From: Plectosphaerella cucumerina
Lineage: Eukaryota > Ascomycota > Sordariomycetes > Glomerellales > Plectosphaerellaceae
Direction: 5' to 3'
Length of the DNA: 64,000 nucleotides
Assembly (NCBI GenBank): GCA_020746995.1
Contig: JAGPXD010000001.1
Coordinates: forward strand, 5,208,001 to 5,272,000
The translations under genes were made by a program, and so were the position numbers. Shown piece by piece: positions 43,403 through 53,780 of the stretch; the first letter of the stretch is position 1, and each line of letters begins with the position of its first letter. The notes below the pieces were generated by a model. It did not search any database and was not told the DNA's origin. It saw nothing but the letters and a program-made list of their open reading frames with translations.

Positions 43403-43618
43403 ATGAAGTTCTCCGCCATCGTCCTCGGCGCCTTTGCCGCCCTCGCCCTTGCCGTCCCCACCGAGATCGAGGAGCTCGAGGGCCTCGAGGCTCGCGCCGA
43501 GAGCGGCGATGCTGCTGCTTTCAACGAGCTTGTCGATCGCCAGGTCTACACATGCAGCAAGTGCGTCGACGGTTACTTCACCTGCTGCGGTCTCGGCTGC
43601 AGCCGCTACAAGTGCTGA
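43403..43618 (+). CDS. Small secreted cysteine-rich protein
   Basis: A 71-residue protein in one exon. Residues 1-18 are a signal peptide (MKFSAIVLGAFAALALAVP). An acidic propiece follows (TEIEELEGLEARAESGDAAAFNELVDRQ), then a compact 23-residue end with six cysteines in the order C-x2-C-x6-CC-x3-C-x4-C (YTCSKCVDGYFTCCGLGCSRYKC). Size, signal and even cysteine number fit a secreted mini-protein such as an effector candidate or antimicrobial peptide; no named family is recognised. A Leu/Val-Asp-Arg-Gln site before the Cys core could be a processing point. The frame extends upstream, but only the ATG at 43403 gives a signal peptide. Confidence 0.72.
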   Translation: MKFSAIVLGAFAALALAVPTEIEELEGLEARAESGDAAAFNELVDRQVYTCSKCVDGYFTCCGLGCSRYKC

Positions 43619-44128
43619 GCTATGAGGCCGGCATTTTGGGAAGGAGGTCATGAGGATTCACCGAGGGGTTTTGGACCGAGGTCACATCAAGTCTATAAAC
43701 CTGCCGAATACATATGAATCCAAGAAGCCCCGAGAAGTCCATAATAGAGGTGCGTGATTTCCAAATTGGTGGTGACGAGGAGCCGTGAGCAGCATCCATT
43801 TAGCCGTGGTTGGAAATCATGGCGGAATGTGTGCCTGATGTCTGTACTTACTCAAGTTGGGCAATATCTTGCCAGTGCAGGTCTTGTCAAGACGATTGAT
43901 TGAAGGTCGTGATGCCCTCCATCGAGCAGTAGGACCACAGGCTGAAGCTTCGGAGAACCACGTCGACTTCCTCAACGGCTGTAGAGGGGTCGACGGAGTT
44001 GCACCGTAGGATTCAAGGTGCAGGGGGTCTAGCCCCGCCTTCTGGCCGATCTCGTCATCCATTTGCGCGACGTGATCCCAACTTCTGCTGCTTCACAACC
44101 CTCGCGACATCATTACCCCGCAGCCAAA
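43619..44128. other. Intergenic before the aldo-keto reductase
   Basis: 3' end of the small secreted gene and the promoter of the next gene. Nothing else seen. Confidence 0.5.
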
Positions 44129-45386
44129 ATGTCGAAACCCGAAGACCTCCCCCCAATGCAATACCGCTTCCTGGGCCGCTCCGGGCTCCAGGTCAGCGCC
44201 ATCTCGCTCGGCGGATGTGAGCGAAGTCAATTCTTTCCCGGATCGGAGCGGTAGAACTGACAAAGGCGCCCAGGGCTCACGTACGGCGGCCATGTCGACA
44301 AGGGTGCGTTCAGCCACACGACTTCGATGATGATTGCTAACCACAGGCGCAACAGAGGGAACCTACGCCTGTATGAAGGCTGCCTACGATGCTGGTGTCA
44401 ACTTCTTTGACACTGCCGAGGGTTACGAGGGTGGCGAGAGCGAGACGGGTGAGTTGGGACTAGCCTGCGAAGGGAGCGGCATCGCTGACCGGCTGGGCTC
44501 TAGTCATGGGTGAGGCCATCCGTAAGTACGGCTGGAAGAGGAACGACCTCGTCATCTCCACCAAGGTGAGCACCCTCTGCCCTCAATGAAGACGGCTTGT
44601 AGTCACACCGCCTAGATCTACTGGGGCCAGGCCAACGGCGACAACATCGTCAACAACAAGGGCCTGTCCCGGAAGCACATCATCGAGGGTCTCGACGCTT
44701 CCCTCGAGAGGCTGGGTCTCTCTTATGTCGATCTGGTCTACGCTCACCGGCCCGATCGCTACACGCCCATCGAGGAGACTGTCCGCGCCTTCAACCACGT
44801 CATCAACGCCGGAAAGGCCCTCTACTGGGGCACCTCGGAGTGGTCGGCGTCAGAGATCGCGCAGGCGTGGCGCCATGCGGACAGGCTCGGCCTCATCGGG
44901 CCCGTGATGGAGCAGCCCTGCTATAACGCGCTGCAGCGCCAGAAGGTCGAGGAGGAGTACGCCCACCTGTACACCGAGTTCGGCACCGGCCTGACCGTCT
45001 TCTCGCCCCTGCGCGCCGGCGTGCTCTCGGGCAAGTATAACGACGGCATCCCCGAGAACTCGCGTTATGGATCCAAGGGTATCGAATTCATCAGCAACTA
45101 CTGGAAGAGGGACGACGCTAGGGCACAGTTTGAGGGCTGGGTCGACAAGGCCAGGAAGCTGGCGCCCATCGCCGAGCGCCTGGGCATCAAGCAGGCCACC
45201 CTCGCCCTGGCCTGGGTCCTGAAGAACCCCAACGTCAGCTCCGCCATTATCGGCGCCAGCAGTCCCGCTCAGGTCTACGAGAACGTTCGTGCTCTGGGCG
45301 CCATCGAGCTCCTGACGGACGAAGTGATGCAGGAGATTGAGGAGGTGCTTCAGAACAAGCCCGATGAGATCATCAAGAGGTTCTGA
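44129..45386 (+). CDS. Aldo-keto reductase, potassium-channel beta-subunit type
   Basis: A 350-residue enzyme in five exons: 44129..44216, 44274..44303 (a 30-nt exon), 44347..44448, 44504..44565, 44616..45386; introns 43-57 nt, all in phase. The catalytic tetrad is complete: Asp61 and Tyr66 in FFDTAEGY, Lys94 in ISTK, His138 in YAHRP. NADPH-binding parts are present (MEQPCYNAL, VFSPLRAGVLSGKY, IIGASSPAQVYENV). The closest class is the Kv-beta-like AKR family, which reduces aldehydes and ketones in the cytosol. A partner channel or substrate cannot be inferred. It converges on Trm44 with only 71 bp between stops. Confidence 0.93.
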
Positions 45387-45457
45387 GGTATTCTTACTTC
45401 CGTGGGCGAATGGAGGATGGGTCTCCTGGCTGCGTGAAATGTGTTGGTAGACTCTTT

Positions 45458-46915
45458 TCAGTGCCCTTTTGGCTCGATACTGGTCAACTTGACAGCATTC
45501 TCGTAGTAATTGGCCGTGCCCCCATATTTTGCGACAACTGCGTCGAGATCGATGTCCTCTGCCCGCGTCGTCCTGGTTCGGCCCAGCAGGCCAATGTTCC
45601 TCGTGCTCGGTATCCTGAGTGCCTCGGTTTCCATTGTCCAGCCGCAGTCTTCGGCAATCCGCGCGACCCAGTCGACCAGCGACGCATAGGCAGAGCTCGA
45701 TTTGGTCTTGTCTCGAGGCGGGGGCGCTCTGTACCTGGCGCCGCCCAGATCGTGGCTGCAACACGGGATGCTGATGAACGGCGACTCGGACTGCGTGGCC
45801 AGGATGGGCGTCCATGGCGTCAGCTCGTCGGCGTGGTTGGAGATGATGAAGGTGCCTTTGGGGAAAATGCCGTCGTGGAAGAGAACGCTATCCCCTTCGG
45901 AGTCCTCCTCGTCGGCCCCAGCAGAGCGGGTGACAAGCGTGGGCAGCAGCACCCGCTTCTGCAGAGAAGAACCGAGAGAAGGATCCATCTCTGCATATGA
46001 TTCCCACGACTTTCGGGACCGCGCATCAAAGCCCCAGCCGGAATATCCCTCTTTGCGAAGCAGGTACACGAGGAGACCGTTGCCACAGCCAATGTCGACG
46101 AAGCCGGGGAAGGGCTTGTCCTTGTACATGACTGCCCACAGCTCGATGAGAAACGCCGCAATGCCCAGATCCTCAAAGACATGCTTTTCAGGATCGGTCA
46201 CCTCGGCCCAAGAATCGATCAGGGTCTTTGCGTGCTCGAGCTTGAGCGACGTGTACCGGTCCTGGAAGATGGCCTGCGGCACGACTAGGTCGTGATGAAC
46301 CTGCTTGACATACCCAGCCAGCGTTCCTTGGCCGTGCTTGTGGAGGATCGTCAGCAGCATCAGCGCGGTTCGCTGGAGCTTGTCGACATGGAAGTCGGCG
46401 TCCTCGAAGAGCCAGTAGTGAACAGAGATGGTGCCCTGACCGGATGTCTCATCCCATTCATGGAGCTGTGCCACGCCGCGAACTTTCGGGTGGTAGAATG
46501 GCAATTGCTCAGAAGATGACTCATGGGGTAGGTATACCACCAGAGAGCGGGTAATTGGGCCATCGAGGGACCGGAAGAACAGACATGTCTGATCCAAGGG
46601 GTTGTCTCTATTGGTGTTTCTGGGTACCAGTCTGCGGACCAGCGATCTCTCCAGGAAGAAATCCTTGAACTGTGCCGGGAGCGCTTCAACCTCGCTCGGA
46701 CCGGGAGAATCAGTTTCCGAGTCGTGCAGGATATCAGCCCTGAACAACCATTTGGTGTTTAGGTTCGGGTTTTTCACCAGATTCACCATGACAACATTAA
46801 AGTTGTCAGGGGTGAAAGTGCAGTCATGACAGAGGATCGGGCGCCATTTGACACCTGACACGTCGTGAATCAGCGGCTCCGCCTCGGCGCCAAATGTTGT
46901 TGGCTCGATCGGCAT
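45458..46915 (-). CDS. TRM44: tRNA(Ser) uridine-44 2'-O-methyltransferase Trm44
   Basis: A 485-residue protein in one exon. The C-terminal half holds the SAM site FVDIGCGNGLLVYLLRKEGYSGWGFDARSRKSW, the FIISNHADELTPWTPILA strand and the ISIPCCSHDLGGARY block that define Trm44 proteins. The N-terminal part (PDNFNVVMVNLVKNPNLNTKWLFRADIL) is the family's accessory domain. It methylates U44 in the variable arm of tRNA-Ser in the cytosol (family knowledge). The frame is open 40 codons further up to a GTG. The ATG at 46915 (MPIEPTTFGAEAEPLIHDVSGVKW) is taken because it matches the usual start of fungal forms; an upstream exon cannot be excluded. Confidence 0.9.
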   Translation of the reverse strand: MPIEPTTFGAEAEPLIHDVSGVKWRPILCHDCTFTPDNFNVVMVNLVKNPNLNTKWLFRADILHDSETDSPGPSEVEALPAQFKDFFLERSLVRRLVPRNTNRDNPLDQTCLFFRSLDGPITRSLVVYLPHESSSEQLPFYHPKVRGVAQLHEWDETSGQGTISVHYWLFEDADFHVDKLQRTALMLLTILHKHGQGTLAGYVKQVHHDLVVPQAIFQDRYTSLKLEHAKTLIDSWAEVTDPEKHVFEDLGIAAFLIELWAVMYKDKPFPGFVDIGCGNGLLVYLLRKEGYSGWGFDARSRKSWESYAEMDPSLGSSLQKRVLLPTLVTRSAGADEEDSEGDSVLFHDGIFPKGTFIISNHADELTPWTPILATQSESPFISIPCCSHDLGGARYRAPPPRDKTKSSSAYASLVDWVARIAEDCGWTMETEALRIPSTRNIGLLGRTRTTRAEDIDLDAVVAKYGGTANYYENAVKLTSIEPKGH

Positions 46916-47329
46916 AGAGGACAAGGGCGACCTCCGGTGCGATGGACAGGTGTTGGGGTTCCAAGTGGCCGTGCTGGATGGTGATGTCGTTTCTTCAGGG
47001 GAACATTTTCGACCACTGAATTGCTTCCCTGGCACATCGAGTGTGACGAAGCTGCACTAACCCGAAATGGGTTGGCGTCGGTGAAGCACCTCCCACCTGA
47101 GGCGCGGTGGATCCGTTTGTTTACTTTCCTTTTCAAATGGTGGGGGGGGATCGATCGCATAGCAACCGCCTGCCAAAATACTCGTGCACCACCTGCTGCT
47201 TTCTGTGACGTTGCGCAATTCCGTTGAAGCGTTCAGCGAGCTCCCGGCAACCGCATCAGACATCGGTATCCTTCCAATCTGCTTCATGACATAGGAACGA
47301 AAAACCATACACCCGAGAAATCCGCCGCC
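46916..47329. promoter_or_regulatory. Divergent promoter between TRM44 and the ADIP/Msd1-like gene
   Basis: 414 bp between two start codons pointing apart. No TATA box seen. Confidence 0.4.
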
Positions 47330-49786
47330 ATGGCCGACAGCGACAACCTGCGGACAGCGTCGCTGTACATCAACAACCAGCTGCTCTCCCGAGGTCTCCT
47401 CCGCGATGGGCATAGAATCAACTTTGCGGATCCTGACGACTGCGATGGCGGCATCGATGTGACGATGGGAATGGTCATGAGCATCGTCAACGACCTCATC
47501 CTTCGACGCGACGTGAGTAGAACCAGCCGACCCGAGCGCGGCCCCTGAGTGATGGGCTGATGGATGGAACAGCGCGACGCGGAGAACCGCGAGTCCCTAT
47601 CCATGACACTGCGCAACTTGCGCGCCGACAATCTCAAGCAAACAAACGATATTTCCCGCCTCTCCGAGAAGCACATCGACGCGCAGCGCAAGCTCGACAT
47701 TGCCGAGGCCTCCGAGACGGCCATCCGCGCCCAGCTCAAGAGCGCCGATGCCGCCGTGCGCGGCCTCAAGGAGGAGATGGCTCGCGCCAAGATCCTCGTG
47801 GCTCAGACGCGCGCCTCGTGCGCAACCGAGGTGCGCCGGCGCGACAGGCAGATCGATGGCCTCAAGAAACAGCTCGGCGACGCCGGCCGCGCCCGAGGCA
47901 GCGCCAGGAACCAAGCTGTCACCGTCATCAACGTCATGGCAGACACGGGCGACGAGAAGACCAGCCCTGCGCGCGCTGGGGCTGTCACCGACACAAATTA
48001 CGACCTACGCAACGAGACGAACGAGTTCCTCACCGAACTAGCCAAGAACCTCAGCGAAGAAAACGAAGCACTCCTGGCCGTGACTCGTAGGACGCTGGCC
48101 AAGCTCAGGGAGATGAGTGGCTGGGACAGGTCCCAAGGCCAGGGTGACGGGCATGCCGTTCCATTACAGACGGACTGCGCCGAGATCGAAGCCGAGATGG
48201 AGTCAATCCTCGAACATCTGCGCAACATCTTGACGAACCCGTCGTTCGTGCCCATCGAGGAGGTCGAGATTCGCGAGGAGGAGATCAATAGACTCAAGGA
48301 AGGCTGGATCAAGATGGAAAGCCGCTGGCAAGAAGCCGTCCACCTCATCACCGGCTGGCGCAAGCGCATGGTTGCCAATGGAAAGGGCGTCAACATCGAA
48401 GAGCTGAACCAGGGCCTGCGTCTGAGCCCCGTCAGGGTGCGCGATGCGGCGCAGACATCTCACGTCCCCGACTTCAACCTGTCAAGTGTTCAGGAGGAGC
48501 CAGAAGATGAAGACGAAGTTGCAGGCTCGCCATGCCCGCCGCCGAGGCTGGAGGAATCCCTCCACCTTGAGCCAGCAGCCGATTATCAGGTTGACGCAGA
48601 GGAGCCCGAGAGCGATTCAGAGTCGAGTATCTTCGAGGACGACATCGACATGGAAGAACTGGAGGTATCGGAACCGAACGTCGAGATTCTGCAACAGTCC
48701 ACAGCTTTCCTCAGCTCCTCGCCATTGCCGTCACCGCCGCAGCTGAGCCCGCTTAAAGACTCGGCATCAGCCGGCAACCGCGGCAACCACGCAGACGCCA
48801 GGGCAAAGCCTACGCGGCCAGGCGACTGCAGTACCATAGCTGAGGAAAACACATGGGATCTTGCCGGTGACGCACAAGCGCCCAAACCTCCGCCGCACCG
48901 CATCAACCTCCCCAGATCTCCTCAAAAGGTCATGAGATCGCCATCTCCTGACATTGAAGAGAAGCAGCGCGTCATCTCGGCTGCGACAGAGTGCTCTCTC
49001 GACGAGGTGCTCCTCGTCCAGGAAGCAGTCGATCCGCCGTCCCCCTCTCCAATGCCCAAGGACCGCTCCAGGCCGCTCCGCAAGCCTTCTAGAAACGACA
49101 TCCAACAAAAGATGTCCGAGGCCAAGAAAAACAGCGCCACCCGCGAGGACAAGGAACCGACGTCTCAGCCCCGCCGTAGCGCAAGGACACGCGATATCTC
49201 CTCGAGAAGCGTCGAAGATGACCTGCCACCTAGGCCACCCGCGCACCAGACACCCAGGCCCAACCGCAACCGATCACCGATCCACGGCTCCTCCCGACTT
49301 CCCCTGCCACGACCGGCGAATCCGCCACCACAGCAGAGCCCCCTGACCATGGCCAACATTGCCGCAAAGCTCGCCGCCTCGGAACGGGAGGCCGACGCCG
49401 CCCGTGTCCGAGCCAAGCTCAAGGCCGCCCGCGGCGGCAGGCGCGTCAGCACTGCCCCGAACCCGCCGACCGAGGGGACCACGCCGCCAACAGAGGCGCC
49501 CCACGCGGTCTCGGCCGGAGTGCCGCGCCCTGAGATGCCAGACGAGGAAGAGGACATGGACCCCATCAAGCGCTCCGTGCCAGAGCCGGGACAGGGCGAG
49601 GCTCGGCCACCGCAGGCGGAGGACGAGGCGGGCGAACTGGTGGTGCCGAAGCGCAAGCGCGAGCGCCGCGTGAGCAAGGTCGCTTCGCGGCGGCGGAGCA
49701 CGCTGAGCCCCTGGGAGATGCAGAGCCTGATATCAGGTGCGGTGGCGGTGTCGTCTCCTGTCAAACCGGCGGGAAGCGATGACTAA
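47330..49786 (+). CDS. ADIP/SSX2IP (Msd1/TINC-like) coiled-coil protein
   Basis: A 798-residue protein in two exons, 47330..47512 and 47573..49786 (60-nt intron, phase 0). The N-terminus ASLYINNQLLSRGLLRDGHRINFADPDDCDGG..TMGMVMSIVNDLILRRDRDAENRESLSMTLRNLRADNLKQTNDISRLSEKH is the conserved head of the afadin- and alpha-actinin-binding family. Fungal members (Msd1 in fission yeast, TINC in Aspergillus) act at microtubule-organising centres and spindle pole bodies. A coiled coil spans about residues 58-160 and a second one about 225-275. The last 400 residues are low-complexity, Pro/Ser/Arg-rich, ending in RKRERRVSKVASRRRSTLSPWEMQSLI. Role by family; binding partners not shown. Confidence 0.85.
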
Positions 49787-50088
49787 TGCGGATGGATTTC
49801 GGGATGTGATTGATACCAGGCTTTGTTTTGACGGAGCCGTCGTGGAGAAGCAGGAGAACGTTGATGTAGTAGGGCAGGGCAGGATAGCGCTGTGTTCTCT
49901 TTTGGAAAGTTACTGTGTTGTTGAAGGTACTTCGAGTACATGAAAGCATATTCATGACAGACCTTGAGCTTGATTCTGTGTCTGAGGTGTCTGGGATCAC
50001 CGTGACACTGGTATAGAGAAGGATGTCATCGAAGCGAGAGTCAGTTTGAGGCATCAAGTCTCTTCGCGAAACTGCATCTCTTCAGTCA
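49787..50088. other. Convergent intergenic region
   Basis: 302 bp between two stop codons, holding both 3' untranslated regions. Nothing else seen. Confidence 0.5.
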
Positions 50089-52451
50089 TTACTTGACATA
50101 ATAAAACCTTCTGGCTTTCCGTGAGATCAGATACGGCGACTCCTTCAAGCGGCTCAGATCAAGGGGCCAAGTGGCATGAGCCACCTGAATTCCGAAACCG
50201 AGAGTGACCTTGTTCCGTGCGGCCAGTTCAATCAGACTGTCCCTCCAGGCGCCCGCGCAAGGACCGCTGATTACGGTTTTGATGTTCTCGAGGCCCAGGA
50301 TGGGCTTCAACAGGACGCACATGGTCTCCATGTCATCATCGGTCGAGACCGCAACGGTGTCGAGGTTGGGGAATGACCGAAGGAATTTGACCACCGCTTC
50401 GACGCGAGCCTGTGTAAGTCCCCAGTCGCTACCGCGGTTACCTGACACGGCCAGCGAGAAGAGCCCGAGTGTCGTGATGCTGGGTTCTCCGGCCATCCAC
50501 GCGACTTCTTGTAGAAAGTCGTCGACTCTTTTGCCGTCCTCGTAGCGGCAATCCGCGCTCTCCACCTTGGTGCCAAAGGCGGAGAGTTCTCCTTTGGCCA
50601 GGGACTGTGCCAGACACGGTTTCATGTAACTGCCGAGCTCTGTCCCCGGGAGCCAATATCGTTCCAGGGTTGGATATTGCAAGCCCTCTGCGTCCTTCTG
50701 GTTGTCTTGGATATAGCGGCAATAGTTGGAAAGCATGTGATAAGTCCGACTGCCACGCTCGTCACTGTACGACTCGTAACAGCGAATGCCGGCGAGAGGC
50801 ACCACCAGCTCACTGGCACTAGGCAACCACCGGTTGTGCAAACCAAAACGCATGACTTTGAGACGCGGCCAGAGACCAAGAACATCGTCGGGTGGCTTTC
50901 CAGTTTCACTGTCGGTACCACGGAACATCAGCTCCGGGAGGCACAACTGTTCCAGGAGAGGAGTCCGCTGAGCCAACGTCCTCTGGAGAAAGCTGCGGGT
51001 TAGCGCACTGTGAACCATCTGAAGTATACGAATGGGCAGCTAGCCTTACCAGTGATCGAACGAGCCGGGGCTGCGAAAATTCCACGTCAGTGTGTGCAGA
51101 TCGTGCGAGATGAGGTCAGCCTTACCCCAGATATCGCGTCCGTCTCTTCCAATCCTAAGTAGAGCGTTCGGAGTTGGCTGAGCGAGGGAAAAATCTGTGG
51201 AGCGTTCATGAGACTGGAGAGTTTCGTGGTAGTGGCAAGGACCAGGTCTTCCATTGTGTCCTTGCTGTGGTTTAGAAGAGGGCCTAGAACACCCGGGGCG
51301 AAGGGAGCCGGGTCGTATCTCAAGGCGTGATGCTGGGGTATTGCAGTCAAACGAAGGGATTTGAGGCCAGACCACACGGTGCCGTCCTTGAATATCGTAG
51401 CAGGGCCTTCGATGTCGTTGAGTTCTAGTGTCAAGTGTCTCAGGCGACGTGTGGCCACGTAGAGTGCGAGCCACCTTTTATGATGCATGCTGGACTTCGC
51501 CCACCGTTCGCATACCGTGAGGCTCTCGACGTTGCCCTGGGTCGTTGTTCGCAGCTCCTTGAACCACGGGATGGAAGGCATCCGTTCGTCGACGAGCAGC
51601 AAATTGGACCAGACCCGGGCGTTGCGCTTGAGGAACGAGTTCCATCTCTTGCTCACGCCAAGGCATTTCCTGTTCAAGTCAGTACTTGACACACAAGAAT
51701 ACGGGGCCTTGGGAGAAACAGACGCGATCTGTCTTGTTTCCAACGAGGTGAATATATTCTCGGCCAGTTCGATAGGGAGCTCCTGGAGGGGGTCCTTGCG
51801 GGCGAAGCGCATGTGAAGGGATTGCCGGGCTTGGTGGAGTTGCTGCTGCGGTTAAGCACGGCAAACGAACTCCTGGGATGAGGGTGTACTGACATGAAGC
51901 TTGGCACTACCGCCATGACCTTCTTTAGAGCCTACTCTGATCCCGGCGGTCCAGATGCCATAAGCCACCTCCGGCTTCTTCGCCAACCGATACGCTTTGC
52001 CCAGACGCAGATATCCCTGTTAGCACAGTAAGTCGAGTGTCTTCGGAGAAATCAAGCAGGGAATTCGCACCTCGAGTGCCCTGGGAGCGATATCGAGCAA
52101 CCACTCCGCGTCCCTCTGGGCGTTTTCGAGGCGACCCATCTTCTCAAACACATGGATCCGGTAGTCGAGGGCCTGGATGTGCTCGGGTTCGTGACATTTT
52201 CGGAACTTTTGCGCCACACCGCACGAGCAGGTGTGCATAGCCTCATGGAAGACCCTGTCGCCATCTCGGGAATCCAACGCGGCCGCGGCAAAGTCCTTGC
52301 AGGTACAGCGTCCCCGCCGTCCATTCGGACCGCGGTTGCAGGGGCAGCCATTGGCAACGAGGGTGAAGTGTTCGAGGGCAAGCTTATACAGGCCGCCATT
52401 GTAAGCGGCGCGGCCCTCGGAGATGGAAGCGTCCGTTACGGGGGCCGGCAT
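50089..52451 (-). CDS. TPR + F-box protein (Pof3/Dia2-like architecture)
   Basis: A 699-residue protein in five exons: complement(52071..52451, 51894..52016, 51724..51845, 51126..51669, 50089..51018). Residues 1-170 form TPR-like helices (AYNGGLYKLALEHFTLV, HIQALDYRIHVFEKMGRLENAQRDAEWLLDIAPRALEGYLRLGKAYRL) with a Cys-rich loop between them (CPCNRGPNGRRGRCTCK, CSCGVAQKFRKC). The F-box is at about 188-228 (DPLQELPIELAENIFTSLE..CLGVSKRWNSFLKRNARVW), then leucine-rich repeats. The order TPR, F-box, LRR is that of Pof3 and Dia2, SCF adaptors in genome stability; this may be one of several paralogues. The third intron is inferred from a TACTGAC branch point. A 21-nt 'exon' at 51050-51070 was rejected. 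Confidence 0.8.
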
Positions 52452-53780
52452 GATGGTGAGTCGTGACGCCGAATAGGGGTGGGTGAGCTCTTGGAGGACG
52501 CGACTTGATCGACGCGTTGGCGGCGTTGGTCACTGTGGTGAGTGGACCCTGACACTGGTGGGCGGCTGTTGCAGTGTCAGCACGTGCACCAAGGTCAATC
52601 TTGGCGGGGCTGCATTATGACGTAGGCCTGACAATAGGGGTTCCTTCCCTTGTCTTGATGGCCTGCAGCCAGCAACCCGGGGCGATCTTTGGTACAGATA
52701 TGGGGAGACACGTAAAATAACCAGGGAACCTGCAGCCTCATCAGGCCATTATTGATTTGATTCCCGAAACCCGGACGCCGGATGTCGGAAACCTGCCGCT
52801 CAAGACGCAACACTGCCCCCAGGCCCCTCGTCGGCGGAGTCCTCGCCGCTCCTTCTCCTGCATCAGAAGAAACAACCAACGGACCAACTTGATGCGCCGT
52901 CGATGTATCCTGAGATGATCCAGGACCCCCAGCCGGCACGTAGCCGAAATCCTGAGGGGCCCGTCCTCCTTCCTGGTTTTAACTTGTCAACGTCCTCCCG
53001 CGGCCCCTTTGGGGCTAGGGATCCACGCAAGGAGCCAATGCCAAGCTTGGCAGGACCCTGAATCTTTCCAAGCCCACATGCGGGCTGCCCCTTCCCACTG
53101 GCGGGACGCAATCCGCAAAGGGCCAAGGGAAGGCACAAACGACACGCCATTCGACGTCGTGTTGCAAGCATGGAAGGTGCCTCAGGACCAAGGTGGGTGG
53201 GTGCAGGACAGGAATTCGGGGATGGGCCGGGACTTTACAGTGTCAAGTTTTCCGTGCGAAAATCCGTCCAAGCCAGTCAGGGTCGCGGGCAATTCCCCCT
53301 CGAGTCGTTCACGTCACCTTTTCCTTCACCTTCTCACTGTCGAGTATTGAACATTTTCATCATCATCTCTGTAGGTTCACCACTTCATCTTTTCAAGTTC
53401 GCCCTGCCTCAACGCCGCCGACAGGTATCTACCTACACACTGGCCGGCCATAACCTCTTCATTCTCGATTCTTGGAGTATTTGGACTCCATGCCTCCTCT
53501 TCAGACCGCTCAATTGAATCCCGGGGCATTATCCAGCCCACCACCCATTGACCAGAGTATACAGCCTCTCCGATCCCGGTCCAGTCTCGACCGGAGCGTC
53601 CATGCTCATGGCTTGAAGCCGGATGCTTTCGTCTCTCATATCAAAACCCACATCTCCCAAAACGCCGTGCAAAGAACAATCCCGAAAACGCCTTGTCATC
53701 GCCACAGCACGGCGTCATCCCACGCCCATCGACATACTCCAACACGTGGGCGTCGCTCTGTCCCGATCGATCGCCTCACC
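52452..53780. other. Intergenic between TPR-F-box and SAM-HMG genes
   Basis: 1.3 kb including the TPR-F-box promoter. A CT/ATC-rich stretch at about 53,300-53,480 on the plus strand looks like a leader before an ATG at 53,488 that opens a 118-codon frame overlapping the tail of the SAM-HMG gene. The frame has no recognised domain and is not called. Confidence 0.45.

Noticed and set aside
23174..45386. Secondary-metabolite cluster with O-methyltransferase and aldo-keto reductase
   Set aside because: The two enzymes are 20 kb apart with housekeeping genes between them, and there is no polyketide, peptide or terpene synthase, transporter or pathway regulator.
51050..51070. 21-nt micro-exon in the TPR-F-box gene
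   Set aside because: It would need a 31-nt intron after it, below the usual minimum. One 107-nt intron (51019-51125) joins the flanking exons in the same phase.
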